From: Vibrio pelagius
GTDB lineage: Bacteria > Pseudomonadota > Gammaproteobacteria > Enterobacterales > Vibrionaceae
DNA: 64,000 nucleotides
Direction: 5' to 3'
NCBI RefSeq assembly: GCF_024347575.1
Contig: NZ_AP025503.1
Coordinates: 2,356,001 to 2,420,000 of the forward strand
The position numbers and the translations under genes are program-made. This document shows positions 1 through 7,553 of this stretch, one piece after another. Each line of letters begins with the position of its first letter. Positions within the stretch are counted from its first letter, which is position 1. Below the pieces are notes generated by a model. The model was not told the origin of the DNA, ran no database searches, and saw only the letters and a program-made list of their open reading frames with translations.

Positions 1-89
1 TCGATGAGTTTAGGCACATTCGGCCTTTCAAGGCTTTCGACGAGTAACGCTAAATATAGCCGCCTTGCAAAAACAGGACTCAACTCCAT
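1..89 (-). CDS. Partial gene of unknown function (N-terminal 29 residues)
   Basis: A minus-strand reading frame starts with ATG at 89-87 and runs off the left edge without a stop. A near-perfect ribosome binding site (AGGAGGTG) lies just upstream, about 5 bases from the start, so this is very probably a real gene. Only 29 residues are visible, beginning MELSPVFARRLYLALL. The piece looks helical and basic. It could be the start of a small winged-helix type regulator, but that is a guess from a short fragment. It is divergent from the yffB-dapE gene pair. Confidence 0.6.
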   Translation of the reverse strand, partial: MELSPVFARRLYLALLVESLERPNVPKLI

Positions 90-294
90 TGACACCTCCT
101 ATATCTGTGCCTGTTAATTATTTCTTTTTTCTCATCCGACATGTTGAGGTTGATCAATAAGTCTCCATTCGTGACATTTTCTTACCGTTTTTTTTCGTTC
201 TTTGAAATATTCCTCACTCTGTTTTGTCTGAATTCCGAGTTCCTGATAGGATTCCATACATAACAATGAAAGAAGATCACCAAAAGGAAGAATA
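90..294. promoter_or_regulatory. Divergent intergenic region, promoters presumed
   Basis: About 205 AT-rich bases separate the truncated minus-strand gene from yffB. The region must hold promoters for both directions, but no single -10/-35 pair could be assigned with confidence. An AAGGAAG stretch just before 295 is the yffB ribosome binding site. A 68-codon minus-strand frame here has no family resemblance and is ignored. Confidence 0.4.
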
Positions 295-642
295 ATGACT
301 ATCACAATGTTTGGTATCCCGAACTGCGACACAATCAAAAAAGCTAAGAAGTGGCTACAAGCTGAAGAGATCGGCTTCGAATTTCACGATTATCGTAAAC
401 AAGGCGTCGATGAAGCGCTAGTTCGCGGTTTCTGTGAAGAACTCGGTTGGGAACAGGTGCTGAACAAGCGTGGCACGACTTATCGCCAGCTCACTCAAGA
501 ACAAAAAGATGGCCTAAATGAAGAAAATGCTATCGCTCTTTTGGTTGAACAACCTGCAATGATTAAGCGCCCAATCCTAAAAGTTGAAGATAGGCTGCAT
601 ATTGGCTTCAAAGCTGATCAATATTCCGCTATTTTTGCGTAA
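295..642 (+). CDS. yffB: ArsC-family reductase, YffB/Spx-like
   Basis: A 115-residue thioredoxin-fold protein of the ArsC/Spx family. The N-terminus GIPNCDTIKKAKKW carries a single active-site-like Cys (residue 10), and the C-terminal RPIL segment matches the family's substrate-binding region. The family is related to glutaredoxin-dependent arsenate reductases, but YffB has no settled physiological role. Its position directly upstream of dapE is the same as in Escherichia coli, which supports the orthology. The start at 295 has a good AAGGAAG ribosome binding site. A canonical arsC-like paralogue occurs separately at 34938. Confidence 0.85.
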   Translation: MTITMFGIPNCDTIKKAKKWLQAEEIGFEFHDYRKQGVDEALVRGFCEELGWEQVLNKRGTTYRQLTQEQKDGLNEENAIALLVEQPAMIKRPILKVEDRLHIGFKADQYSAIFA

Positions 643-678
643 TCCCCATTTGCACTAGCACTAAACAAGCACAACTTC

Positions 679-708
679 AGAAATGTGGTACCCAAGTGCC
701 ACGTTTCT
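679..708. promoter_or_regulatory. Small hairpin between yffB and dapE
   Basis: GAAATGTGG and CCACGTTTC pair across a 10-base loop, allowing one G-U wobble. There is no following T-run, so this is a weak terminator at best. It may be a processing or attenuation structure between the two genes. Confidence 0.35.
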
Positions 709-745
709 CACAAAATAAACGACAAGTAGAACAAGGAACTCAAGG

Positions 746-1885
746 ATGACAGACAGCCCAACTTTGGCTCTGGCAAAAGATCTCATTAGCCGTCAATCAG
801 TCACGCCAGAAGACGCTGGCTGCCAAGAAGTAATGATCGATCGCCTCAAAGCTCTCGGCTTTGAAATTGAGGTGATGGTATTCGAAGACACAACTAACTT
901 TTGGGCCCGCCGTGGCACAGAAGCACCACTGTTCGCTTTCGCAGGCCACACAGATGTCGTTCCTTCTGGCCCAGCGGAGCTTTGGGATACGCCACCATTC
1001 GAACCAACGATTGTTGATGGTTATCTTCACGGTCGTGGTGCAGCAGACATGAAAGGTTCACTGGCTTCAATGATTGTGGCGGTTGAACAGTTCATCGCTG
1101 AAAATCCGGATCACAAAGGTTCAATCGGATTTTTGATCACTTCAGATGAAGAAGGGCCGTTCATTAACGGTACTGTACGCGTTGTGGAAACACTGATGGC
1201 TCGTGGCGAGAATATCGATATGTGCATCGTGGGTGAACCTTCAAGTACAGAGTTCGTCGGAGATGTGGTGAAAAATGGTCGCCGAGGCTCAATCACGGGC
1301 GACCTTACTGTAAAAGGGACACAAGGCCACGTGGCCTACCCTCACCTGGCGAATAACCCTGTACACAGCTCTCTGCTTGCAATTCATGAGCTTGCAACAA
1401 CGGAATGGGACAAAGGGAATGATTACTTCCCACCAACCAGCTTCCAAATTCCAAACGTCAGTGCGGGCACAGGTGCATCAAACGTTATTCCTGGCGAGTT
1501 CAATGTTCAGTTTAACCTCCGTTTTAGTACTGAACTGAGCAACGACATTATCGTAGAGCGCATCACTAGCACCCTAGATAAGTACGACTTTGAGTACGAC
1601 CTAAAGTGGACATTCAATGGCGACCCGTTCCTAACAGACACTGGCGCTCTTCTGGATGCAATCGTTGATGCCGTTGACCACGTAAACGATGTAAAACCAG
1701 CACTGCTAACCACAGGTGGAACATCTGACGGTCGCTTCATTGCACGTATGGGTGGACAAGTTGTAGAGCTAGGCCCTGTCAATGCCACCATTCATAAAGT
1801 GAACGAGTGTGTGAAAGTCGCTGATCTAGAAAAACTGACCGACATGTACCAACGTACGTTGGTGAATCTACTCGCAAACTCATAG
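746..1885 (+). CDS. dapE: Succinyl-diaminopimelate desuccinylase
   Basis: A 379-residue M20-family metallohydrolase. It removes succinate from N-succinyl-LL-diaminopimelate in lysine and peptidoglycan-precursor synthesis, in the cytoplasm. Family signatures are visible: FAGHTDVVP with the first metal-binding His, GRGAADMKG with the bridging Asp, TSDEEGP with the catalytic Glu pair, GEPSS, and a C-terminal His in NATIHK. The length matches the family (about 375). The start ATG at 746 follows an AAGGA ribosome binding site. It probably shares a transcript with yffB upstream, with about 100 bases between them. dapA, another gene of the same pathway, lies nearby at 5314. Confidence 0.97.
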   Translation: MTDSPTLALAKDLISRQSVTPEDAGCQEVMIDRLKALGFEIEVMVFEDTTNFWARRGTEAPLFAFAGHTDVVPSGPAELWDTPPFEPTIVDGYLHGRGAADMKGSLASMIVAVEQFIAENPDHKGSIGFLITSDEEGPFINGTVRVVETLMARGENIDMCIVGEPSSTEFVGDVVKNGRRGSITGDLTVKGTQGHVAYPHLANNPVHSSLLAIHELATTEWDKGNDYFPPTSFQIPNVSAGTGASNVIPGEFNVQFNLRFSTELSNDIIVERITSTLDKYDFEYDLKWTFNGDPFLTDTGALLDAIVDAVDHVNDVKPALLTTGGTSDGRFIARMGGQVVELGPVNATIHKVNECVKVADLEKLTDMYQRTLVNLLANS

Positions 1886-1943
1886 TCTTTAAAAACACAT
1901 AGTCTTTGAGAACGAAAAGACAGCAAAAAAATTGGGCAACCTC

Positions 1944-2618
1944 ATGACACCAAAAGAGTTAACCGGACAAGTAGAGTCTCATTTAATTGAGACATTAATT
2001 GGAAGCAAAACCTTTCTTGTGCACCATGAAGTTGCCCAAGATCTTCAACGTTTAATCGCTTCTGCTGAACAAGCAGGCTACAAAATGGAGATCGCCAGTG
2101 GTTTTCGTAGCTATCAGCGTCAGTCGTTGATTTGGAATCGAAAATTCGCAGGGGAAACTGCAATTTTAGACAGTGATAGTCAGCCTTTAGACACCGCTCA
2201 GTTAACTGACACTGAGAAGCTGTGGGCTATCTTGCGCTGGTCTGCCCTACCCGGGGCTAGTCGACATCACTGGGGCACTGATTTTGATGTCTTTGCACGT
2301 AATCACCTTCCGGAAGACACCCAACTTCAGTTAGAGCCTTGGGAATATTTCACAGGCCACCAGCATAGCTTTTACCAATGGCTAGAGGCCAACGCTGATG
2401 AATGTGGTTTTTTCTTCCCATATCGCAAAGACTTAGGAGGCGTGGCTGTTGAGCCGTGGCATATTAGTCATAAACGCACAGCGCAGCTTTGTCTATCACA
2501 GTTATCGTGTCCCCGACTTGGCAATCAACTTCAGTCTGAGCCAATATTAGGGTATGAGATCGTTATGGAGCACCTTGAATCCATTTATGATCGTTTCATA
2601 ACGAATATCAGTAACTAG
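1944..2618 (+). CDS. M15-family D-alanyl-D-alanine carboxypeptidase-like protein (VanY type)
   Basis: A protein of about 224 residues of the VanY / peptidase M15B family, which trims D-Ala from peptidoglycan peptides. The zinc-site motifs are visible: SRHHWGTDFDV (the family's SxHxxGxAxD signature) and, near the C-terminus, EPWHISH (the ExWH motif). A conserved SGFRSYQRQ segment precedes them. No signal peptide is evident, so its cellular location is unclear. ATG at 1944 is preferred; an in-frame TTG at 1932 would add four residues, and neither has a strong ribosome binding site. It lies just downstream of dapE. Confidence 0.85.
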   Translation: MTPKELTGQVESHLIETLIGSKTFLVHHEVAQDLQRLIASAEQAGYKMEIASGFRSYQRQSLIWNRKFAGETAILDSDSQPLDTAQLTDTEKLWAILRWSALPGASRHHWGTDFDVFARNHLPEDTQLQLEPWEYFTGHQHSFYQWLEANADECGFFFPYRKDLGGVAVEPWHISHKRTAQLCLSQLSCPRLGNQLQSEPILGYEIVMEHLESIYDRFITNISN

Positions 2619-2626
2619 GAGCTTAT

Positions 2627-2818
2627 ATGCTTGAATGGCTAACCAACCCTTGGGTGATCATTATTATCGTGGTTAGTGTTGTCGTAGGTAACATTGCAGC
2701 ACTCAAGTACACGGCAAACATGAACGTCGGCAAGGCAGATAAACAGAAAAAAGAGAGTGATCTCGATAAGCTCAACCGTTTAGACAAACTCAATCGAGAA
2801 AACCTCGACGATAAATAA
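2627..2818 (+). CDS. Small membrane protein, DUF2897-like
   Basis: A 63-residue protein with one N-terminal membrane helix (residues about 8-27, rich in I and V) followed by a charged, Lys/Asp-rich tail with a repeated LDKLNR unit. It resembles the DUF2897 family of Vibrio and other gammaproteobacteria, whose function is unknown. It starts 8 bases after the carboxypeptidase-like gene with an AGGAG ribosome binding site, so the two are probably co-transcribed. The terminator at 2870-2898 closes the unit. Confidence 0.75.
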   Translation: MLEWLTNPWVIIIIVVSVVVGNIAALKYTANMNVGKADKQKKESDLDKLNRLDKLNRENLDDK

Positions 2819-2869
2819 CAGCTAAGTGACTAGGCGCTATCGAGCCATCATTCTCAAGCCAATAGACAC

Positions 2870-2898
2870 AAAAAAGAGGACATCGCGTCCTCTTTTTT
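2870..2898 (+). terminator. Rho-independent terminator
   Basis: A 12-bp perfect stem AAAAAAGAGGAC/GTCCTCTTTTTT with a 5-base loop, ending in a T-run. It closes the dapE-side gene string just before the insertion sequence. The A-run on the other side means it could also serve bamC transcription arriving from the right, although the IS now separates them. Confidence 0.85.
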
Positions 2899-2910
2899 CA
2901 TTGATGTCAT

Positions 2911-2936
2911 TGACCCGTCCTAAATAAGGTTGACAC
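2911..2936. repeat. IS3-family left inverted repeat
   Basis: TGACCCGTCC followed by TAAATAAGGTTGACACT. It matches the right end at about 22 of 26 positions. Confidence 0.85.
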
Positions 2937-2963
2937 TCCCCAAGCAGAAAATTGGAGAGTGTT

Positions 2964-3356
2964 ATGAAATCAATAACTAGACGAACTCAATGTGATTACT
3001 CCCTCGCTTTTAAATTGGATGTTGTTGATCAAGTCGAGCGAGGTGAACTGACTTACAAACAAGCACAAGACAAGTACGGCATACAAGGTTGTTCTACAGT
3101 ATTAGTGTGGCTCCGAAAGCACGGTCGACTTGATTGGTCTGGGGGCACACCTCGATTCATGAAGAAAGGTTTACCTATGTCTGAATTCAATTCACCACCT
3201 ACACCAGAGCAACGTATCAAAGAGTTAGAAAAGAAACTCGAGGATACCAAACTGAGGGCCGACTTCTTTGAAGAAGTAGTAAAAGTTATGGAACGAGACC
3301 ATGGTGTCCGCGTCGTAAAAAAGCACAAAGGTGCGTCGTCCAAGAGCAAAACATAG
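2964..3356 (+). CDS. IS3-family transposase OrfA (helix-turn-helix subunit)
   Basis: A 130-residue protein: an N-terminal helix-turn-helix (about residues 10-60, with YKQAQDKYGI.GCSTVLVWLRKHG) and a C-terminal heptad region (PEQRIKELEKKLED) typical of the IS3 OrfA leucine zipper. It binds the inverted repeats. ATG at 2964 has a GGAGAG ribosome binding site; an in-frame TTG at 2952 is less likely. Near its end the codons A-AAA-AAG (3317-3323) form a slippery heptamer in exactly the right phase for -1 frameshifting into orfB. Confidence 0.92.
   Translation: MKSITRRTQCDYSLAFKLDVVDQVERGELTYKQAQDKYGIQGCSTVLVWLRKHGRLDWSGGTPRFMKKGLPMSEFNSPPTPEQRIKELEKKLEDTKLRADFFEEVVKVMERDHGVRVVKKHKGASSKSKT
3317..3323 (+). 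promoter_or_regulatory. Programmed -1 ribosomal frameshift site (A6G)
   Basis: The heptamer AAAAAAG is read A-AAA-AAG in the orfA frame, the strongest known -1 slippery type. After a -1 shift the new frame runs with no stop codon straight into orfB, giving an OrfAB fusion transposase. This is the standard IS3-family control of transposase level. A downstream stimulatory structure was not assessed. Confidence 0.85.
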
Positions 3357-3367
3357 CTCAGCTCACG

Positions 3368-4168
3368 GTGACTAGATTTTGCCAAATCATCAATATATCT
3401 AGGCAAGCATATTATAAACAGTGTCTTATTGACGATCGTAACAGGCAGCGTGACAAAGCTCTTCTGAGCTTTGTTCGTGAAACTCGCATCAAACAGGCTC
3501 GAATAGGAACGAGAAAGCTTAAGTACATGATGGAAAAAGCTGGAATGAAAGTAGGTCGGGATTATCTATTTTCTCTGCTTAAACATCATCGGCTGCTTGT
3601 GAAGGTTAAACGTGCTTACCATCGAACAACGGATAGCCATCATAGGTTTTACTGCCACCCAAATAAAATAAAGGATGGCTTTAAGCCCGAAAGACCGGAA
3701 CAGTTGTGGGTTGCTGATATTACTTACCTTCCAACCTATGAGGGAAACAGTTACGTCAGTCTTATCACTGATGCCTATTCCAGAAAGATCGTCGGATACA
3801 GCGTGGATGACAACATGCAGACGAAGGCCGTAAAACAAGCTTTTATAAGAGCTTTGAGAGAACGTCGAAATCAGGAAAGCTTAATCCATCACTCAGATAG
3901 AGGCTCACAGTACTGTTCAAAGGAGTACCAAGACTTACACTCTAGGCACAAGATCGTGTGTTCCATGACTGATGGATATGACTGCTATCAAAATGCCTTG
4001 GCAGAGAGAGTAAATGGTATTTTGAAAATGGAATACTTGTTGAAGAAACCTAAAGATGTTGCTCAGGCGAGAAAAATGGTCGCCGAGTCAGTAGAAATCT
4101 ATAATCAGATGAGGCCACATACGGCCTTAAAATACAAAACGCCCGATGAAGTACATCGAGCGTTTTGA
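3368..4168 (+). CDS. IS3-family transposase OrfB (DDE integrase domain)
   Basis: A 266-residue frame with an HTH_21-like N-terminal part and an rve-type integrase core. The three acidic residues are visible: D in LWVADITYLP, D in HHSDRGSQY and E in ALAERVNGILK, with the typical D-D-35-E spacing. A GTG codon at 3368 opens the frame, but the protein is most likely made as an OrfAB fusion by frameshifting at 3317-3323, since the frame is open from there. It ends 7 bases before the right inverted repeat. Confidence 0.93.
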   Translation: MTRFCQIINISRQAYYKQCLIDDRNRQRDKALLSFVRETRIKQARIGTRKLKYMMEKAGMKVGRDYLFSLLKHHRLLVKVKRAYHRTTDSHHRFYCHPNKIKDGFKPERPEQLWVADITYLPTYEGNSYVSLITDAYSRKIVGYSVDDNMQTKAVKQAFIRALRERRNQESLIHHSDRGSQYCSKEYQDLHSRHKIVCSMTDGYDCYQNALAERVNGILKMEYLLKKPKDVAQARKMVAESVEIYNQMRPHTALKYKTPDEVHRAF

Positions 4169-4175
4169 CTAAAAA

Positions 4176-4201
4176 GTGTCAACCCATATCAGGACGGGTC
4201 A
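4176..4201. repeat. IS3-family right inverted repeat
   Basis: GTGTCAACCCATATCAGGAC then GGGTCA, the inverted partner of 2911-2936. The element ends at 4201 and is followed by the CAT target repeat. Confidence 0.85.
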
Positions 4202-4228
4202 CATTGAGACAGTAACCTACCTACTGAG

Positions 4229-5266
4229 TTACTTCTCTTTGGTTTCTTTTGTCTGGTCTGCAACGTGCGCCAAGATAGGAACCAGAGACTTTAATAGCTC
4301 TTCTTCCACTGGCTTACCTGAAGCATCAGTTACATTGATAGAGGTACGGTTACCCAAATCACCAAATAGGAAGGTGTAAGTACCTGGACTTAGGTCGATC
4401 GGCTTAAGGCCAACCTCATCCCAAAACTCATCATCTGGAGAGGCATATTTCGCTTTCACTGTACCTTGTGACTGGTTACGCTCTTCTAGATCAAAGCCCA
4501 TTTGAGGCAGAAGCTTAGGCAGACGCTGCCACAATACGTTGTAAGGTGTACGCGCGATGATCACCGGGAATCCGCTGCGGTCTGACCCCATTGAAATAGG
4601 GATCTTCTTAACCAGCTCTTGCGCTTTCAACGCCGCTTCCGCACGCAAGTTCTCATCGTACTTCGCCATAACCAAGTTGGTCATGAAGGCGTTGTAACGC
4701 TCTTTATTGGTCGCTGAAACAGGCTTCTCTTCAGAACCCTCACGCCAATCAATCAAGTTAAGCTTGAAGCCGTGTCGATTATTCGCCTCAAAGCGAGAGA
4801 TAGTGTAACGACTGCCAATCTCAACTTCTTCGTCTTCAGAGACCCAAGTAACCCAATCAGTCTCAATCTCTTTATCAGACTGCTCACGAATACCGATGTT
4901 ACGCTCTGTCAGCATGTCCACGGCGGTTTGCCATACACGATCAGCTTCTTCAGCACGCAATAACCAAAGAGTGACTTCACCGTTTTGACGTTCAGCACGC
5001 GCACCTGGAATAAGCTCCAACACCTGCTGTGGTGGACGAATATCAACATCGCGGCCAATACCACCAGCAAACTCTCCCTTAGGGATATCGTAGTTTGGGT
5101 AGAATTGAGGGGTAGCGTCTTCAGGCAGTTGCCATTGAGTCAACGCTGGGGTTTCTAAGTATTCGAAGTCATCCTTGGCTTGACGACGTTGAGTCGGGCT
5201 GCCAGAGCATGCTGTAAGAACGAAAACAGCCAGTGAGCCGATCACTAGCTGGTGAGAATACTTCAT
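4229..5266 (-). CDS. bamC: Outer membrane protein assembly factor BamC
   Basis: A 345-residue lipoprotein of the BAM complex, which folds and inserts beta-barrel proteins into the outer membrane. The N-terminus is a lipoprotein signal with lipobox LTAC (Cys about residue 20). The conserved unstructured segment after it (DFEYLETPAL) and the two helix-grip domains follow. It lies 47 bases downstream of dapA, the conserved dapA-bamC pairing. ATG at 5266 has an AGGAG ribosome binding site. The IS3 element lies 27 bases beyond its stop codon, so its natural terminator may have been displaced. Confidence 0.95.
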   Translation of the reverse strand: MKYSHQLVIGSLAVFVLTACSGSPTQRRQAKDDFEYLETPALTQWQLPEDATPQFYPNYDIPKGEFAGGIGRDVDIRPPQQVLELIPGARAERQNGEVTLWLLRAEEADRVWQTAVDMLTERNIGIREQSDKEIETDWVTWVSEDEEVEIGSRYTISRFEANNRHGFKLNLIDWREGSEEKPVSATNKERYNAFMTNLVMAKYDENLRAEAALKAQELVKKIPISMGSDRSGFPVIIARTPYNVLWQRLPKLLPQMGFDLEERNQSQGTVKAKYASPDDEFWDEVGLKPIDLSPGTYTFLFGDLGNRTSINVTDASGKPVEEELLKSLVPILAHVADQTKETKEK

Positions 5267-5313
5267 TTATACTCCTAAATGCCGAAGACAAGCTTCGGCA
5301 CTGTTTCAAACAT

Positions 5314-6192
5314 TTAGTAAATACACGCTTCTGTCATTGCTTGAGCAACGATAGGTTGAGCCGGCTCTGACAGTTCTGTCAGTGGAAGTCGAAGACTGCC
5401 CTCAGCGATCAAACCCATTTTATGAACCGCCCATTTTACTGGAATTGGATTAGATTCAATGAACAAATGTTTGTGAAGTGGCATTAAACGTTCGTTGATC
5501 GCCTCTGCCTCTTCGAATTTGCCCTCTTTCGCCAGCTTAAACATGGTCGCCATGTCAGCTGCTGCAACGTTATTCGTTACTGAGATAACACCGTCACCGC
5601 CACGTTTTACGAATTCTAGGCCTGTGAGGTCATCACCACTTAGTAAGATAAAATCTTCGCCACAAAGTTCACGATGAATTGCAATTCTGTCTAGATCACC
5701 CGTCGCATCTTTAAGTGCAACGATGTTATCAATCTTTGAAAGACGAGCCACAGTCTCTGGCAATAGGTCTACTGCCGTACGACCAGGTACGTTGTACAAG
5801 ATTTGAGGAACGTCGCTCACTTCCGCGATCGCTTTATAGTGCTGGTACAAACCTTCTTGTGTTGGTTTGTTGTAATAAGGTGTCACACTTAGACAACCTG
5901 CAATACCAGAACCATTGAGCAGACGACTGAACAGTACCGACTCATGAGTTGCATTTGCACCCGTACCCGCAATCACAGGAATACGGCCATCAGCAAACTC
6001 AACCATCTTGGTAACGACTTTGACATGCTCTTCAATAGTCAATGTAGAAGATTCACCCGTAGTGCCTACTGCTACTAGACCATCACTACCTGCAGTAATG
6101 TGGTGCTCGACCAGTTTTTTAAGGCTTTCGAAATCCACTTCACCGTCAGAATTGAATGGTGTAACCAGCGCAACGATACTTCCTGAAAACAT
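5314..6192 (-). CDS. dapA: 4-hydroxy-tetrahydrodipicolinate synthase
   Basis: A 292-residue class I aldolase that condenses pyruvate with aspartate semialdehyde, the first committed step of lysine and diaminopimelate synthesis. Visible motifs are the N-terminal [19 protein letters not shown], the catalytic Tyr in YYNKPTQEG, and the Schiff-base Lys in [10 protein letters not shown]. An upstream in-frame start at 6249 would add 19 residues; ATG at 6192 is chosen because AAGGGAG lies just upstream and the resulting length equals that of the E. coli enzyme. It is divergent from gcvR and co-directional with bamC. Confidence 0.97.
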   Translation of the reverse strand: MFSGSIVALVTPFNSDGEVDFESLKKLVEHHITAGSDGLVAVGTTGESSTLTIEEHVKVVTKMVEFADGRIPVIAGTGANATHESVLFSRLLNGSGIAGCLSVTPYYNKPTQEGLYQHYKAIAEVSDVPQILYNVPGRTAVDLLPETVARLSKIDNIVALKDATGDLDRIAIHRELCGEDFILLSGDDLTGLEFVKRGGDGVISVTNNVAAADMATMFKLAKEGKFEEAEAINERLMPLHKHLFIESNPIPVKWAVHKMGLIAEGSLRLPLTELSEPAQPIVAQAMTEACIY

Positions 6193-6574
6193 GTCTATCT
6201 CCCTTAATTTGTTCTTTCTGCATGTTACTGTAAGCCGATTAATAAACACAAGCGATTAAAGTCGCTTCGCGGCCACAACTGTATGAAATATTGTCGTATG
6301 TTAGAGGTCAGACGACTTATAAGCAGGTTCAATACCAGAAATGATTTGCTTACACCCAATGTAACCGATTTAGCTCCTCACGTGTCAGCGCTCGGTTAGT
6401 GGTAAGCTTTTATCACTGTGCTCGTAAACTGAAATGTCATACTAAACTCAAACTCCGCTCATTGAGTACCCACTTAAGTCTAAGTGACGCATAAAAACGC
6501 CCCGACCTTCACTCATTAGTCCCTGTATATGTGCTAACATGCTCTCATCAATGGAATATAAAGAGACGTGATTT
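6193..6574. promoter_or_regulatory. Divergent dapA/gcvR intergenic region
   Basis: About 380 bases hold promoters for dapA (leftward) and gcvR (rightward). No lysine riboswitch or other structured leader could be recognised by eye. Nothing else is seen here. Confidence 0.4.
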
Positions 6575-7117
6575 ATGACTCAACATCTAGTAATCACTGC
6601 AGTGGGCACAGATCGCCCGGGTATTTGTAACCAAGTGGTTCAGTTAGTCACCCAATCAGGCTGTAACATTATCGACAGCCGCATCGCGATGTTTGGTGAA
6701 GAGTTTACTCTCATCATGCTGTTATCAGGCAAAGCCAACAACATTACGCGCGTGGAGACAACCCTACCTTTGCTTGGTCAGGAGCATGACCTGATTACTA
6801 TCATGAAACGAACGTCCCCGCATGATCATATCGAGAACTCCTATACGCTCGAAGTATTTATCGAATCTGACGATAGACTGGGTCTTACCGAAAAGTTCAC
6901 CCAATTCTTCGCCGATAGAGAGATTGGTTTGGACTCGCTCAGCGCGCAGACCATTAACAAGTCGAAGGTACAACTCGATAACGATCAATTCCATATTTCA
7001 ATTACTGCTTCTGTTCAATCAGAATGTAACCTGATGCAGCTACAAGAAGAATTTAACGCGCTGTGTCAGAGCCTATCAGTCCAAGGCTCGCTCAACTTTA
7101 TCAAAAACAGTCTTTAA
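6575..7117 (+). CDS. gcvR: Glycine cleavage system transcriptional repressor GcvR
   Basis: A 180-residue protein with two ACT domains (about residues 4-80 and 90-170). It binds glycine and, in E. coli, restrains the activator GcvA rather than binding DNA itself. The opening MTQHLVITAVGTDRPGICNQ is typical. No DNA-binding domain is visible. It is followed after 12 bases by bcp, the same gcvR-bcp order as in E. coli and other Vibrio. Confidence 0.92.
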   Translation: MTQHLVITAVGTDRPGICNQVVQLVTQSGCNIIDSRIAMFGEEFTLIMLLSGKANNITRVETTLPLLGQEHDLITIMKRTSPHDHIENSYTLEVFIESDDRLGLTEKFTQFFADREIGLDSLSAQTINKSKVQLDNDQFHISITASVQSECNLMQLQEEFNALCQSLSVQGSLNFIKNSL

Positions 7118-7129
7118 AAAGGAAATGTC

Positions 7130-7483
7130 ATGAATACGCTGACAGCTGGCACTCCAGCACCTGCATTCTCTCTTCCAGATCAAGATGGCAACATCGTGTC
7201 TCTTGATGACTTCAAAGGCAAGAAAGTCCTTTTCTACTTCTACCCTAAAGCGATGACGCCGGGTTGTATTGTACAAGCAGAAGGCCTGCGCGACATCAAA
7301 GCTGAGCTAGATGCACTAAACGTTGTGGTGCTTGGTGTTAGTATCGACCCAGTGAAACGTCTACCAAACTTCATTACCAAGAAATCACTGAACTTCTCAC
7401 TGCTTTCTGATGAAGACCACGCCGTTGCTGAACAGTTTGGTGTTTGGGGTGAGAAAAAATTTACCCTTACAAATTTTTTATGA
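7130..7483 (+). pseudogene. bcp: bcp 5' part, truncated by the integrative element
   Basis: Residues 1 to about 110 match thioredoxin-dependent thiol peroxidase Bcp/PrxQ, with the peroxidatic Cys at residue 46 in AMTPGCIVQ. After GVWGEKKF the frame enters element DNA and adds only TLTNFL before a stop. The missing C-terminal part, resuming MGKVYDGLHRISFL, lies 24 kb away at 31677. The fragment keeps the catalytic Cys but lacks the last third of the fold, so activity is doubtful. An intact diverged copy is carried by the element at 14181. Confidence 0.93.
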
Positions 7484-7485
7484 CA
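7461..7485. repeat. Left terminal inverted repeat and subterminal repeat of the element
   Basis: TTACCCTTACAAATTTTTTA is an imperfect inverted match to the right end (TTACCCTTGGAAAACTTTTC read inward). It runs into TTTTTATGACA (7475-7485), the first of the subterminal direct repeats. It is probably the attL core-type site of the tyrosine recombinases. Confidence 0.65.
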
Positions 7486-7500
7486 GAAAATCTTGATGTT

Positions 7501-7514
7501 TTTTTATGACAAAT
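7501..7514 (+). repeat. Subterminal direct repeat, left copy
   Basis: TTTTTATGACAAAT is identical over 14 bases to 31496-31509 near the right end, in the same orientation. Partial copies (TTTTTATGACA, ATTATGACA) occur at 7475-7485 and 31552-31560. A binding site for a recombination accessory protein or an arm-type integrase site is inferred. Confidence 0.55.
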
Positions 7515-7553
7515 CTATCTTTGATATGTGGGTAACATATCGAGGATTGTTTT

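Larger units (their letters stand above)
2911..4201 (+). mobile_element. IS3-family insertion sequence, complete (1,291 bp)
   Basis: Imperfect terminal inverted repeats of about 26 bp bound the element: TGACCCGTCCTAAATAAGG at the left and, reading inward from the right, TGACCCGTCCTGATATGGG. The trinucleotide CAT flanks both ends (2908-2910 and 4202-4204), consistent with a 3-bp target duplication. It carries overlapping-frame orfA and orfB joined by a programmed frameshift signal, the usual IS3 arrangement. Both frames are intact, so the copy may be active. It sits between two convergent genes (DUF2897-like and bamC) and breaks neither. Confidence 0.93.

Noticed and set aside
6193..6574. Lysine riboswitch before dapA
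   Set aside because: No recognisable conserved core or paired arms could be found in the leader.
7130..7483. Calling this a functional short peroxiredoxin
   Set aside because: It lacks the last third of the fold, and its final residues are element-encoded; the missing end is found at 31677.
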